Source of the DNA: Bordetella parapertussis
GTDB lineage: Bacteria; Pseudomonadota; Gammaproteobacteria; Burkholderiales; Burkholderiaceae_C
DNA: 8,658 bases
NCBI GenBank assembly: GCA_945900695.1
Contig: CAMDJU010000109.1
Span: forward strand, 1 to 8,658
Direction: 5' to 3'
Below the pieces are notes generated by a model, which made no database searches, was not told the DNA's origin, and saw nothing but the letters and a program-made list of their open reading frames with translations. Shown here one piece after another: positions 1 to 6,663 of the stretch. How positions within the stretch are numbered: the first letter of the stretch is position 1; the number at the start of each line of letters is the position of its first letter. Made by a program: the position numbers and the translations under genes.

Positions 1-293
1 TGCACCACTTCAAAGACGACAGCGGGAAGAGTTGGTATGACCTGACCAGCCAAGCCTTTACCGTGTTTCTACCCGTCAAAAGTGTGGGCGTCATGGGTGA
101 CGGCCGCACCTACGAATATGTGGTGGCCCTGCGCGCCGTGCAAACCAGCGACTTCATGACCGCCGATTGGGCCGAATTGCCCTATGCCTTGCTGAAAAAA
201 GTGTCGAGCCGCATCATCAACGAAGTGCGTGGCATCAACCGCATCACCTACGACGTGAGCAGCAAACCGCCGGCGACCATTGAGTGGGAATAA
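1..293 (+). CDS. guaA: GMP synthase (glutamine-hydrolysing), C-terminal end, 5' truncated by window
   Basis: GuaA converts XMP, glutamine and ATP to GMP in the cytoplasm, the last step of de novo guanine nucleotide synthesis. Only the last 96 residues are visible; the reading phase begins at base 3 and runs to TAA at 291-293. They match the GuaA C-terminal dimerisation domain closely: a [15 protein letters not shown] stretch, then [21 protein letters not shown], with the ending KPPATIEWE that is almost invariant in bacterial GuaA. The GTG at 63 is an internal valine, not a start. The glutaminase and ATP-pyrophosphatase domains lie outside the window. The next gene follows after 21 bases on the same strand with no terminator visible, so guaA probably leads or belongs to the transcription unit that continues to ldcA. 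Confidence 0.97.
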   Translation, partial: HHFKDDSGKSWYDLTSQAFTVFLPVKSVGVMGDGRTYEYVVALRAVQTSDFMTADWAELPYALLKKVSSRIINEVRGINRITYDVSSKPPATIEWE

Positions 294-314
294 GCATTTT
301 CCACCCAGAGCCCC

Positions 315-920
315 ATGTACCTGCCCCCCCAATTCAACCACCCCGAACACGCGCTGGAGCTGATCCGCAGCCATCCTTTGGCGAGTTTGATCTCCAACGA
401 TGACGATGGCTTTCCGTTTGTGACCCATTTGCCCATGCACGTGGAAGCTCAAGGCGAGGTCTGGCAAATGCTGGGGCATTGCGCGCGGGCCAATCCGCAT
501 TGGCGCTTTTTGGCCCAACGCCCTGAGGCTTTGCTGGTGTTTCAGGGGCCGCATGCTTTCATGTCCACCCGTGTCTATCCAGACTTGGTACGCGTTCCTA
601 CCTGGAGCTACCTGGTGGTGCATGTGAAAGTGCGCCTGCAATTGGTCGATGGTGAAGAAGCCAAAGATGTGCTGCTCAAGCAGTTGATCGCCGACCACGA
701 TGCGCCTTATGCCGCGCAATGGCGCGGACTGGCCGAGAGCTACACCCAGGGCATGCTCAAAGCCATCGTGGCCTTCAAAGGCGAGGTGGTCGATGTGAAA
801 TGCAAAATCAAACTCAACCAACACCGCAGCGAAGCGCATGAGCGCATGAAGGCCGATTACGCGCAAGGGACGGACCAAGAGCGCACCTTGGCCCAATGGA
901 TGGAGAGGCTGGGTTTGTGA
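315..920 (+). CDS. PaiB-family FMN-binding protein (putative negative transcriptional regulator)
   Basis: The 201-residue product has the length and motif order of the PaiB family, an FMN-binding split-barrel fold named after a Bacillus subtilis repressor of sporulation and protease genes. Visible hallmarks are the start MYLPPQF, the FVTHLP strand near residue 37, HCARANPHWR near 55, the VFQGPHAF segment near 75, VPTWSYLVVHV near 94, and KCKIKLNQHR near 162, the equivalent of the family's K(F)KLSQNR motif. There is no signal peptide or membrane segment, so it should be cytoplasmic. No helix-turn-helix is apparent; the regulator label comes from the family, and a flavin-dependent enzyme is equally possible. 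The ATG lies 21 bases after guaA with only a weak purine stretch (AGAG) before it. The target or substrate cannot be inferred from the sequence. Confidence 0.88.
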   Translation: MYLPPQFNHPEHALELIRSHPLASLISNDDDGFPFVTHLPMHVEAQGEVWQMLGHCARANPHWRFLAQRPEALLVFQGPHAFMSTRVYPDLVRVPTWSYLVVHVKVRLQLVDGEEAKDVLLKQLIADHDAPYAAQWRGLAESYTQGMLKAIVAFKGEVVDVKCKIKLNQHRSEAHERMKADYAQGTDQERTLAQWMERLGL

Positions 921-953
921 ACCCGTTGCCAGCCATACAGCCATAACCCGAAC

Positions 954-2351
954 ATGTCGATAGCCCACGCACCCTTGAGCGATGAAGCGGCGATGGCCTT
1001 GGCCTTGGCCCAGGCCCATGCGGCCCAAAATGCCGGCGAAGTCCCGGTGGGCGCGGTGGTGGTGCACCAGGGCAGGGTGATCGGGGCAGGGCACAACAGC
1101 CCCATCGGTGACCACGACCCCAGCGCCCACGCCGAAATCAATGCCTTGCGCCAGGCGGCCCAAACCTTGGGCAATTACCGCTTGGAAGACTGTACTTTGT
1201 ATGTCACCTTGGAGCCTTGCGCCATGTGCTGCGGTGCCATTGCCCATGCCCGATTGGCGCGCTTGGTCTATGGCGCGGCAGAGCCCAAAACCGGGGCGGT
1301 GACGTCGGTCACGCGTTTGTTTGATTTGCCCGGCATGCATGCGCCCTTGGTCACAGAGGGGGTGATGGCTGAGGCGTGCGGCGAATTGATACAGTCATTC
1401 TTTCGCGAAAAACGAATCATGCAGCAATTGGACAAGCCCCACACCCCCCTGCGCGAAGATGCCGTGCGCACCCCAGATGCGTCATTCGCCGATTTGCCCG
1501 GTTACCCCTGGCCACCCACTTACCTCACCGACTTGCCCAGCCTCAATGGATTGCGCATGCATTGTTTGGATTTGGGCCCCAAAGATGCCGACATCACCTG
1601 GCTGTGCTTGCACGGCAACCCTGCGTGGAGTTATTTGTACCGCAAGATGATCCCGGTGTTTTTGGCCGCTGGGCATCGGGTGGTTGCACCCGATATGCCG
1701 GGTTTTGGTCGCAGCGATAAGCCCAAAAAACCGCAACACCACCAGTTTGAATGGCACCGCCAAGTTTTGCTGGAAATGGTCGAACACCTTGACTTGCAGC
1801 ATGTGGTGTTGGTGGTGCAAGACTGGGGTGGTATTTTAGGTCTGACCCTGCCCATGGCCCAGCCCGAACGCTATAAAGGTTTGCTGGCCATGAACACCAC
1901 CTTGGCCACAGGCACCCAGCCCTTGAGTGCGGGTTTTGTTGCTTGGCGACACATGTGCAACGACAAACCATTGTTTGATGTGGGCCGCTTGATGGGGCGA
2001 GGTAACCCCCATTTGAGCGCGGCCGAATGCGCTGCCTACCAAGCCCCATTTCCGGATGCCGGGCACCGGGCCGCTTTGCGCGCTTTTCCCAATCTGGTGC
2101 CAGAACGACCTGACGATCCCGGCGCAGACCTTTCCCGCCAAGCCGAGTCTTTTTGGCGCGACAGGTGGTCTGGCCGGAGTTTGTTGGTGGTCGGTGAACA
2201 AGACCCGGTGCTGGGCGTGCCCGTGATGCAAAGCTTGCAACATACCATTCACCATGCGCCACCTTTATGGGTGCTGCCCCAGGCGGGGCATTTTGTGCAG
2301 GAGCATGGGCAAGCCATTGCAGAACGCGCAGTGGCCCATTTTTCTCAATAG
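954..2351 (+). CDS. tadA: Fusion: tRNA-adenosine(34) deaminase TadA + haloalkane dehalogenase-like alpha/beta hydrolase
   Basis: One uninterrupted 465-residue frame encodes two full-length enzymes. Residues 1-154 are TadA, which deaminates A34 to inosine in tRNA-Arg(ACG): the zinc/catalytic HAE is at 59-61, PCAMC places zinc cysteines at 89 and 92, and the domain ends with the usual FFREKR. From M156 the remaining 310 residues equal the length of Xanthobacter DhlA and resemble it throughout: RTPDASF at 172-178, HGNPAWSYLY at 220-229, nucleophile Asp290 in VVQDWGG, halide-binding Trp291 and Trp331, acid Asp417 (GEQDPVLG) and His446 (AGHFVQE). Asp-His-Asp with two Trp fits haloalkane dehalogenase subfamily I, though the substrate is unproven. 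No stop or frameshift separates the halves; ATG 1419 or GTG 1464 could be internal starts, neither with a good Shine-Dalgarno. The 954 ATG also lacks a clear Shine-Dalgarno but fits the TadA N-terminus. The gene begins 33 bases after the PaiB-like gene. Confidence 0.93.
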   Translation: MSIAHAPLSDEAAMALALAQAHAAQNAGEVPVGAVVVHQGRVIGAGHNSPIGDHDPSAHAEINALRQAAQTLGNYRLEDCTLYVTLEPCAMCCGAIAHARLARLVYGAAEPKTGAVTSVTRLFDLPGMHAPLVTEGVMAEACGELIQSFFREKRIMQQLDKPHTPLREDAVRTPDASFADLPGYPWPPTYLTDLPSLNGLRMHCLDLGPKDADITWLCLHGNPAWSYLYRKMIPVFLAAGHRVVAPDMPGFGRSDKPKKPQHHQFEWHRQVLLEMVEHLDLQHVVLVVQDWGGILGLTLPMAQPERYKGLLAMNTTLATGTQPLSAGFVAWRHMCNDKPLFDVGRLMGRGNPHLSAAECAAYQAPFPDAGHRAALRAFPNLVPERPDDPGADLSRQAESFWRDRWSGRSLLVVGEQDPVLGVPVMQSLQHTIHHAPPLWVLPQAGHFVQEHGQAIAERAVAHFSQ

Positions 2352-2354
2352 GAG
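2350..2354 (+). promoter_or_regulatory. Shine-Dalgarno of ldcA, overlapping the upstream stop codon
   Basis: AGGAG ends 9 bases before the ldcA ATG at 2364 and shares its first two bases with the TAG stop (2349-2351) of the tadA-hydrolase fusion. It is the clearest ribosome binding site in the window, it fixes the ldcA start, and its position suggests translational coupling to the upstream gene. Confidence 0.85.
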
Positions 2355-2363
2355 CGCTGAATC

Positions 2364-3284
2364 ATGGCCCATGTGTATGTGTATTCCCCTTCCAGCGCGG
2401 TGCGCGACAAAGCCGCATTTCGCCGAGGCGTGGCACGCTTGAAAGCCTTGGGGCACGAGGTTGAAGTTGATGCGGCGGCGCTGTCTGCCCACCAGCGCTT
2501 CGCTGGGGATGACGAAACCCGCTTGGCCGCCATCACGCGGGCATCGGCCAGCGGTGCAGACATCGCCATCATTTCTCGCGGTGGCTACGGTTTGACCCGT
2601 TTATTGCCGCAACTGCCCTATAAAGCCATCGCCAAAGCGGTGGCGCAGGGCACCCAGTTTGTGGGCTTCAGTGATTTTTCTGCGTTTCAAGCAGCGCTTT
2701 ATGCCCGCCATTCGAGCCCAACATGGTCTGGCCCCGATATGGTCGCAGATTGGGGGCGTGAAGAACTGGATGGCATCATGCAAGACACCTTTCAGGACCT
2801 GGCCTTGGGCCAAAACGAAGGGGCAGGTTGGCTTTTGCCGGTTCGCGACACCCGTGCCTTGACCTACCGCCCAGATGGTTTTTGGGCCAAAAAAGCCACG
2901 CTGTGGGGGGGTAATTTATCGGTCCTGACCAGTTTGATCGGAACCCCTTATTTCCCAGATATCCGCGGCGGCATTCTTTATTTAGAGGATTTGGCCGAGC
3001 ATCCGTACCGCATCGAACGCATGTTGACCCAGTGGTTACACGCCGGGATCTTGGCGCGCCAGAAAGCCATTGTTTTGGGGGCATTCACCCACTATGCGTT
3101 GGTCAGCCACGATGCGGGTTTTCAATTCAACACGGTGGTCGATCGATTGCGCCAACTACTCAAAGTACCCGTGCTCACCGGTTTGCCGTTTGGGCATGTC
3201 GCCACCAAAGTTTGTTTGCCTTTTGGTGCCCAAGCCCAGTTGATGGTTCAAGGTCGGGATGCTTTGTTGCTCTGGACAGATTGA
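2364..3284 (+). CDS. ldcA: LD-carboxypeptidase (muramoyltetrapeptide carboxypeptidase, peptidase S66)
   Basis: LdcA removes the terminal D-alanine from murein tetrapeptides in the cytoplasm during peptidoglycan recycling. The 306-residue length is normal for the family. The Ser-Glu-His triad can be placed by motif: nucleophile Ser103 in VGFSDFSAF, Glu208 in LYLEDLAEHPYRIERM, and His278 in GLPFGHV. Other family signatures are the N-terminal VYSPS strand, SRGGYG at 71-76, and WGGNLSVL at 181-188. No signal peptide is present, consistent with a cytosolic enzyme. The ATG is preceded by AGGAG, and the upstream stop is only 12 bases away, which argues for co-transcription with the fusion gene. It is the last gene of the + strand block, facing the ankyrin gene across about 200 bases. 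I see no convincing intrinsic terminator just after its TGA. Confidence 0.96.
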   Translation: MAHVYVYSPSSAVRDKAAFRRGVARLKALGHEVEVDAAALSAHQRFAGDDETRLAAITRASASGADIAIISRGGYGLTRLLPQLPYKAIAKAVAQGTQFVGFSDFSAFQAALYARHSSPTWSGPDMVADWGREELDGIMQDTFQDLALGQNEGAGWLLPVRDTRALTYRPDGFWAKKATLWGGNLSVLTSLIGTPYFPDIRGGILYLEDLAEHPYRIERMLTQWLHAGILARQKAIVLGAFTHYALVSHDAGFQFNTVVDRLRQLLKVPVLTGLPFGHVATKVCLPFGAQAQLMVQGRDALLLWTD

Positions 3285-3478
3285 CGGGTGGATAGATTGA
3301 TGGCTTGGCAACCCACGTCCATGGCCAATGGAGCCTTGGGACGGTCATCATGGCCCACGGTTAAAGCGTTACGATGTATATTATGTTAAGTTAAGGATGC
3401 GGTTCAAAAGTACTTTCCCGTGCTTTGAGCACCCGAAACCGGTGGATGAAAAACAATCTAAGTTCTTGTAAAGCCGAA
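3285..3478. other. Convergent intergenic region, no gene
   Basis: This stretch separates the 3' ends of ldcA (+) and the ankyrin-repeat gene (-). No coding frame with recognisable content lies in it. The part around 3370-3395 is much richer in A and T than the flanks. On the - strand, TTGAAC (3402-3407) and CATAAT (3380-3385) are separated by 16 bases, resembling a sigma-70 promoter that would read antisense into the ldcA 3' end; this is only a weak match. The imperfect dyad TCCAT/ATGGA near 3319-3333 is too weak to call a terminator. Confidence 0.6.
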
Positions 3479-3497
3479 CCCGTCAAGGTTTGACGGG
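3479..3497 (-). terminator. Hairpin at the end of the ankyrin-repeat gene, possible weak terminator
   Basis: Perfect 8-base arms CCCGTCAA (3479-3486) and TTGACGGG (3490-3497) flank a 3-base loop. The TGA stop of the - strand gene (3483-3485) lies inside the distal arm. After the hairpin the - strand continues TTCGGCTTT, which is T-rich but not a proper T-run, so intrinsic termination is uncertain; it could instead protect the mRNA 3' end. Confidence 0.35.
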
Positions 3498-4148
3498 ATA
3501 ACGTGCGTTCCAACTCGCCATAAAGGCTTGAATGTATGAAGTGGACTCCGCTTTGTGCGGGCCATTTTGGGCAAAGTCCAGCGCACTCAGGCCCAGGTGG
3601 TTTATCAGTCGTGGGTCTGCCCCCTCTTCCAGCAGCACTTTGGTGGCCATGGGGGTGCCGTAATGAGCGGCCATCATCAATGGCGTGGTGCCGTTGGGTG
3701 ACGGGGCATCGATGAATGCATGGTTTTCCAGCAACAAGCGCATCATGGGGACATGGGCTTTGGTGGCGGCATAGTGCAAAGGGGTCCAACCCGGCTTGTT
3801 CACATCGGCTTCGCGCTGGATCAGCGCCTCGGCCACGGGCAACAAGTTGTGAAAAGCGGCCAGCATCAAAGCCGTTTCATCGTCTGCGGTGCGCTGGTCA
3901 ACCCGTGTGCCGGGCCATTTGGCCAGAACCAAGGCAGCTTGGTTGGCGTTTTGGCGAATCGCGGTCAGCAAGCCCGATTGGCCTTTGGGACCGGGGGTGT
4001 TGGCGTCAAACCCGCGCTGGAGCAATCGCTCCAAAGTGGGCGCATCATTGTTTTCTGCTGCCAAGAAAAAGTCTTCGTAAGAACCGGCGATGGCCGTATT
4101 AATACAAGTAAAAACAATAACTTGAATAATATACTTAAAGTATTGCAT
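3483..4148 (-). CDS. Exported ankyrin-repeat protein
   Basis: The 221-residue product starts with a signal peptide: MQYFKY, a hydrophobic stretch to about residue 19, and a likely signal peptidase I site AIA/GS after residue 21. Cys15 is not in a proper lipobox, so a lipoprotein is unlikely. The rest is about six ankyrin repeats (roughly 24-53, 57-86, 90-119, 120-149, 152-182 and a degenerate one from 185), with typical TALMLAA, TPLHYAA and TPLMMAA helices. Ankyrin repeats bind proteins; the partner is unknown, and the location is inferred to be periplasmic. The ATG overlaps the tatD 3' end by 14 bases and has no evident Shine-Dalgarno, so translation is probably coupled to tatD. The region encoding the signal peptide is strikingly AT-rich compared with the rest. 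It is the last gene of the mltG-tmk-holB-tatD run. Confidence 0.9.
   Translation of the reverse strand: MQYFKYIIQVIVFTCINTAIAGSYEDFFLAAENNDAPTLERLLQRGFDANTPGPKGQSGLLTAIRQNANQAALVLAKWPGTRVDQRTADDETALMLAAFHNLLPVAEALIQREADVNKPGWTPLHYAATKAHVPMMRLLLENHAFIDAPSPNGTTPLMMAAHYGTPMATKVLLEEGADPRLINHLGLSALDFAQNGPHKAESTSYIQAFMASWNARYPVKP
4131..4143. repeat. Small palindrome over the tatD stop codon
   Basis: ATACTT and AAGTAT flank a single central base, forming a near-perfect dyad within the AT-rich overlap of tatD and the ankyrin gene. It includes the tatD TAA (4135-4137) and lies just inside the ankyrin coding start. It could be a chance product of AT-rich sequence, an operator half-site pair, or a minor mRNA structure. 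Confidence 0.3.
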
Positions 4149-4941
4149 GATCTAGAGTTCGGCTGAATAAGCGTTCAAAATTACGACTGGTGGCCTGAGC
4201 CACGGCTTCGATGGGCAGGTTTTTGATATGGGCAACTTGCTGCGCCACCCAGGTCACCCAAGCGGGTTGATTGGTTTTTCCGCGGTGAGGTACCGGCGCC
4301 AAATACGGGCTGTCGGTTTCGATCAGCAAGCGGTCCAGGGGCATCCAGGCCACGATATCGCGCAAATTTTGGGCATTTTTAAAGGTCAGGATGCCTGAAA
4401 AAGAGATGTCAAATCCCATGTCCAAAGCAGCGCGGGCCACGGTCTCTGTTTCGGTGAAGCAGTGAAAAACCCCGCCAATGCTGTCCGTGCCCCCATCTTC
4501 GCCGCACTCACGCAAGATCGCCAAAGTGTCCTCACTGGCGCTGCGGGTGTGGATCACCAAAGGCAAACCCGCCGAGCGAGCGGCTTGGATGTGGACCCGA
4601 AAGCGATCGCGTTGCCATTCCATGTCAGAAAGATTGCGGCCATTCAAGCGGAAGTAGTCCAAGCCGGTTTCGCCAATGCCCACCACTTTGGGTTGGGCGG
4701 CCAGTTCCAGCAAACCAGCCACCGTGGGTTCTGCCACCCCTTCGTTATCGGGGTGTACACCCGCGGTGCACCAAAAATTATCGTAGGCCAAGGCCAGTCC
4801 ATGCACCTCGGGAAAAGACTCCAAGGTGGTGGAAATCACCAAGGCACGGTCGACCTGCGCCTGCGCCATTTCCGCGCGGACATCGCCCATGCGCGCGGCC
4901 AGTTCGGGGAAGTTGATGTGGCAGTGGGAGTCAACGAACAT
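4135..4941 (-). CDS. tatD: TatD-family metal-dependent hydrolase (DNase)
   Basis: The 268-residue protein is a full-length TatD-type TIM-barrel hydrolase; family members are metal-dependent 3'-5' exonucleases, and despite the name they are not needed for Tat transport. Metal ligands are visible in order: His6 and His8 in VDSHCHINF, Glu91 in GIGETGLDYF, His131 in VIHTR, His160 in GVFHCF, and Asp210 in LIETDSPYLAP. I chose ATG 4941 because MFVDSHCH is the family N-terminus; the same frame stays open upstream to 5397, but that extension lies inside holB and is not TatD-like. It follows holB by 11 bases with no evident Shine-Dalgarno. Its 3' end overlaps the ankyrin gene. The position after holB matches the conserved tmk-holB-tatD order, which suggests the YcfH-type member. 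Confidence 0.95.
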   Translation of the reverse strand: MFVDSHCHINFPELAARMGDVRAEMAQAQVDRALVISTTLESFPEVHGLALAYDNFWCTAGVHPDNEGVAEPTVAGLLELAAQPKVVGIGETGLDYFRLNGRNLSDMEWQRDRFRVHIQAARSAGLPLVIHTRSASEDTLAILRECGEDGGTDSIGGVFHCFTETETVARAALDMGFDISFSGILTFKNAQNLRDIVAWMPLDRLLIETDSPYLAPVPHRGKTNQPAWVTWVAQQVAHIKNLPIEAVAQATSRNFERLFSRTLDHAIL

Positions 4942-4952
4942 GGGCAAAGGTT

Positions 4953-5966
4953 TCAGTGTTTGGCTCGCAAAGCCCCTCGGGCTTGGCTGACCAGGGCTTC
5001 GAGCATCAAGCCCGCGTTGAAGGGGTGTTCGGCCGAGCGGGCACTGCTCAGCAGGTCTCTTGACCACTGGGTCAGTGCGGCCAGAGGAGCGCCCACCGGC
5101 AAGGCTTGGGTGGGGAAGAATCGGGGCGCAGCACCCACGGCAAGCATTAGGCAGTCGTGGCAAATCTTTTGCATCACGGCCACCACTTGCGCGGGGGCCC
5201 AGGCTTGCAAAGCCTGGCTGTCGCCACGCGCTACGGCCTGGGGCAAGGCCAGCCAGGTGCTGGCTTTGAGGCCACTTTGCGCCATGGCCCAGGCGTCTTC
5301 TGGCCGGCCTCCGGCTGCGTCCAGCAACACCTGTGAATCTGTGGGGGCCACCCCCTGACTGACCAGCCATTGCAAAGCTGGCGCGGCATCCGGCCAACTC
5401 AGGGTGTGCGTCTGACAGCGACTGCGCAAGGTGGGCAGCAGTAAGTGCGCAGCTTCGCTGACCAGTAAAAACCGCGTGTCACCGGGCGGTTCTTCCAGGG
5501 TTTTCAAGATGGTGTTGGCGGTGATGTGGTTCATCCGCTCGGCGGGGTAAATCATCACGACTTTGTGGCGGCCACCGGAGCGGGTGGTTTGGGTGAAAGC
5601 GACCATGTCGCGCGCTGCATCCACCCGGATCTCGCGGCTGGGTTTGCGTTCTTTATCGTCAATTTCTTTTTGGGCTTTTTCGTGCAATGGCCAAGCTTTG
5701 TCCAACATCTGGGTCTCTGGCATCAGCAGGCGAAAGTCGGCGTGGGTGCGCAGATCAATATTGCGGCAACTTTCGCAATGCCCACATGCACCCTCCTCGT
5801 TGGGCTGTAAACACAACCAAGCGCGGGCCAATTCCAAGGCCAGGGTGTATTGGCCCAGCCCAGATGGGCCCGACAGCAGCCAAGCGTGCCCGCGTTGGTT
5901 GAGCAGGGTTTTCAAGGCCGGGGCCAGCCAGGGCGCGGGCGCGGGTCTGGCAGTGGACTGACTCAT
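4953..5966 (-). CDS. holB: DNA polymerase III subunit delta'
   Basis: Delta' is part of the clamp loader that places the beta clamp on primed DNA. The 337-residue product shows the degenerate P-loop GPSGLGQY at 33-40, with Gln replacing the catalytic Lys, as expected because delta' does not hydrolyse ATP. The zinc module is Cys52, Cys61, Cys64 and Cys67 (C-x8-C-x2-C-x2-C). LEEPP is at 157-161, and the SRC motif sits in LRSRCQ at 180-185. The start at 5966 is supported by the ATGA overlap with the tmk stop; the open frame reaches 6011, but those 15 extra residues fall inside tmk and are not HolB-like. The C-terminal third (oligomerisation domain) is less conserved and ends ALRAKH. It is co-transcribed with tmk and tatD. 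No pilZ gene follows it, unlike in Pseudomonas. Confidence 0.95.
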   Translation of the reverse strand: MSQSTARPAPAPWLAPALKTLLNQRGHAWLLSGPSGLGQYTLALELARAWLCLQPNEEGACGHCESCRNIDLRTHADFRLLMPETQMLDKAWPLHEKAQKEIDDKERKPSREIRVDAARDMVAFTQTTRSGGRHKVVMIYPAERMNHITANTILKTLEEPPGDTRFLLVSEAAHLLLPTLRSRCQTHTLSWPDAAPALQWLVSQGVAPTDSQVLLDAAGGRPEDAWAMAQSGLKASTWLALPQAVARGDSQALQAWAPAQVVAVMQKICHDCLMLAVGAAPRFFPTQALPVGAPLAALTQWSRDLLSSARSAEHPFNAGLMLEALVSQARGALRAKH

Positions 5967-6634
5967 GGCGCGTTCATGCCCGCAGGCGTGGGCACCATGA
6001 TGGACAACCAACCGCGGCGCACCAAGGCCTGGGTCAATTGCTGCCAGACCTGGTGGCGGGATTGGGCCGCATCGATGCGCACGATGCGCCCCGGCGCAGC
6101 TTGGGCTCGCGCTTGGTAGCCGGCGTGCACCTGGGCAAAAAAGGCCAGGGGCTGAGACTCAAAACGGTCGGGCACACGCGCATCGGCCAGGCGTTCGGCG
6201 GCAATGGCCGGGTCCAGGGCAAACCACAGGGTCATGTCGGGTTGCAGCAAATCGCCGTTGGTTTGTCCTTGAACCCATTGCTCGAGTTGCGACAAAACTG
6301 CCAGATCAAAACCGCGCCCGTGGCCTTGGTAGGCAAAGGTGGCGTCGGTGAAGCGGTCACACAACACCACCTGGCCCTGGGCCAAGGCAGGCAGGATGAT
6401 CTCTTGGATGTGGCTGCGCCGAGCAGCAAACATCAGCAAGGCCTCGGTGAGGGGGTCCATGGCGTCGTTCAACACCAACTGGCGCAGTTTTTCGGCCAAG
6501 GGGGTACCGCCAGGTTCGCGCGTCAGGGTGACGGATCGTCCCTGTTGGCGAAAGGTATCGGCCAAGCCTTGGATGTGGGTGGACTTGCCTGCCCCGTCCA
6601 CCCCTTCAAAACTGATGAAAACGCCCTTGCTCAT
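5963..6634 (-). CDS. tmk: Thymidylate kinase
   Basis: Tmk phosphorylates dTMP to dTDP with ATP, an essential step toward dTTP. The protein is 223 residues, slightly longer than the usual 205-215. It carries the P-loop [11 protein letters not shown] at 9-19, TREPGGT at 38-44, the DRF motif at 93-95 in [14 protein letters not shown], and an arginine-containing lid segment near [10 protein letters not shown] (151-159). The conserved core ends around residue 205; the last dozen or so residues ([13 protein letters not shown]) look like a nonconserved tail. The ATG at 6634 gives the canonical N-terminus [11 protein letters not shown]. It begins 29 bases after mltG, and its TGA overlaps the holB ATG by 4 bases, implying tight translational coupling. 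The Shine-Dalgarno is weak. Confidence 0.97.
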   Translation of the reverse strand: MSKGVFISFEGVDGAGKSTHIQGLADTFRQQGRSVTLTREPGGTPLAEKLRQLVLNDAMDPLTEALLMFAARRSHIQEIILPALAQGQVVLCDRFTDATFAYQGHGRGFDLAVLSQLEQWVQGQTNGDLLQPDMTLWFALDPAIAAERLADARVPDRFESQPLAFFAQVHAGYQARAQAAPGRIVRIDAAQSRHQVWQQLTQALVRRGWLSIMVPTPAGMNAP

Positions 6635-6663
6635 GGTTGGATTGTGCCTTGTCCATGCCCCCG

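Noticed and set aside
69..1340. 423-codon open frame on the - strand
   Set aside because: It lies antisense to guaA, the PaiB-like gene and tadA, all of which have clear family matches. Its product is rich in His, Gly, Gln and Arg with no recognisable domain, as expected from codon bias on the opposite strand.
3285..3360. Intrinsic terminator for ldcA
   Set aside because: Only short imperfect dyads such as TCCAT/ATGGA are present and no T-run follows them.
4462..5358. 298-codon open frame on the + strand
   Set aside because: Antisense shadow of tatD and holB; no motif or plausible start context.
4942..5397. N-terminal extension of tatD by 152 codons
   Set aside because: The extension overlaps holB in another frame and is not TatD-like; MFVDSHCH at 4941 is the canonical start.
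5847..5870. Loss of the Walker A lysine in HolB (GPSGLGQY) as a sign of inactivation
   Set aside because: Delta' subunits normally lack a working ATP site, so this is expected for the family.
5967..6011. Upstream start for holB adding 15 residues
   Set aside because: ATG 5966 overlaps the tmk stop as ATGA, a typical coupling arrangement, and MSQS...PAPWL is a normal HolB start.
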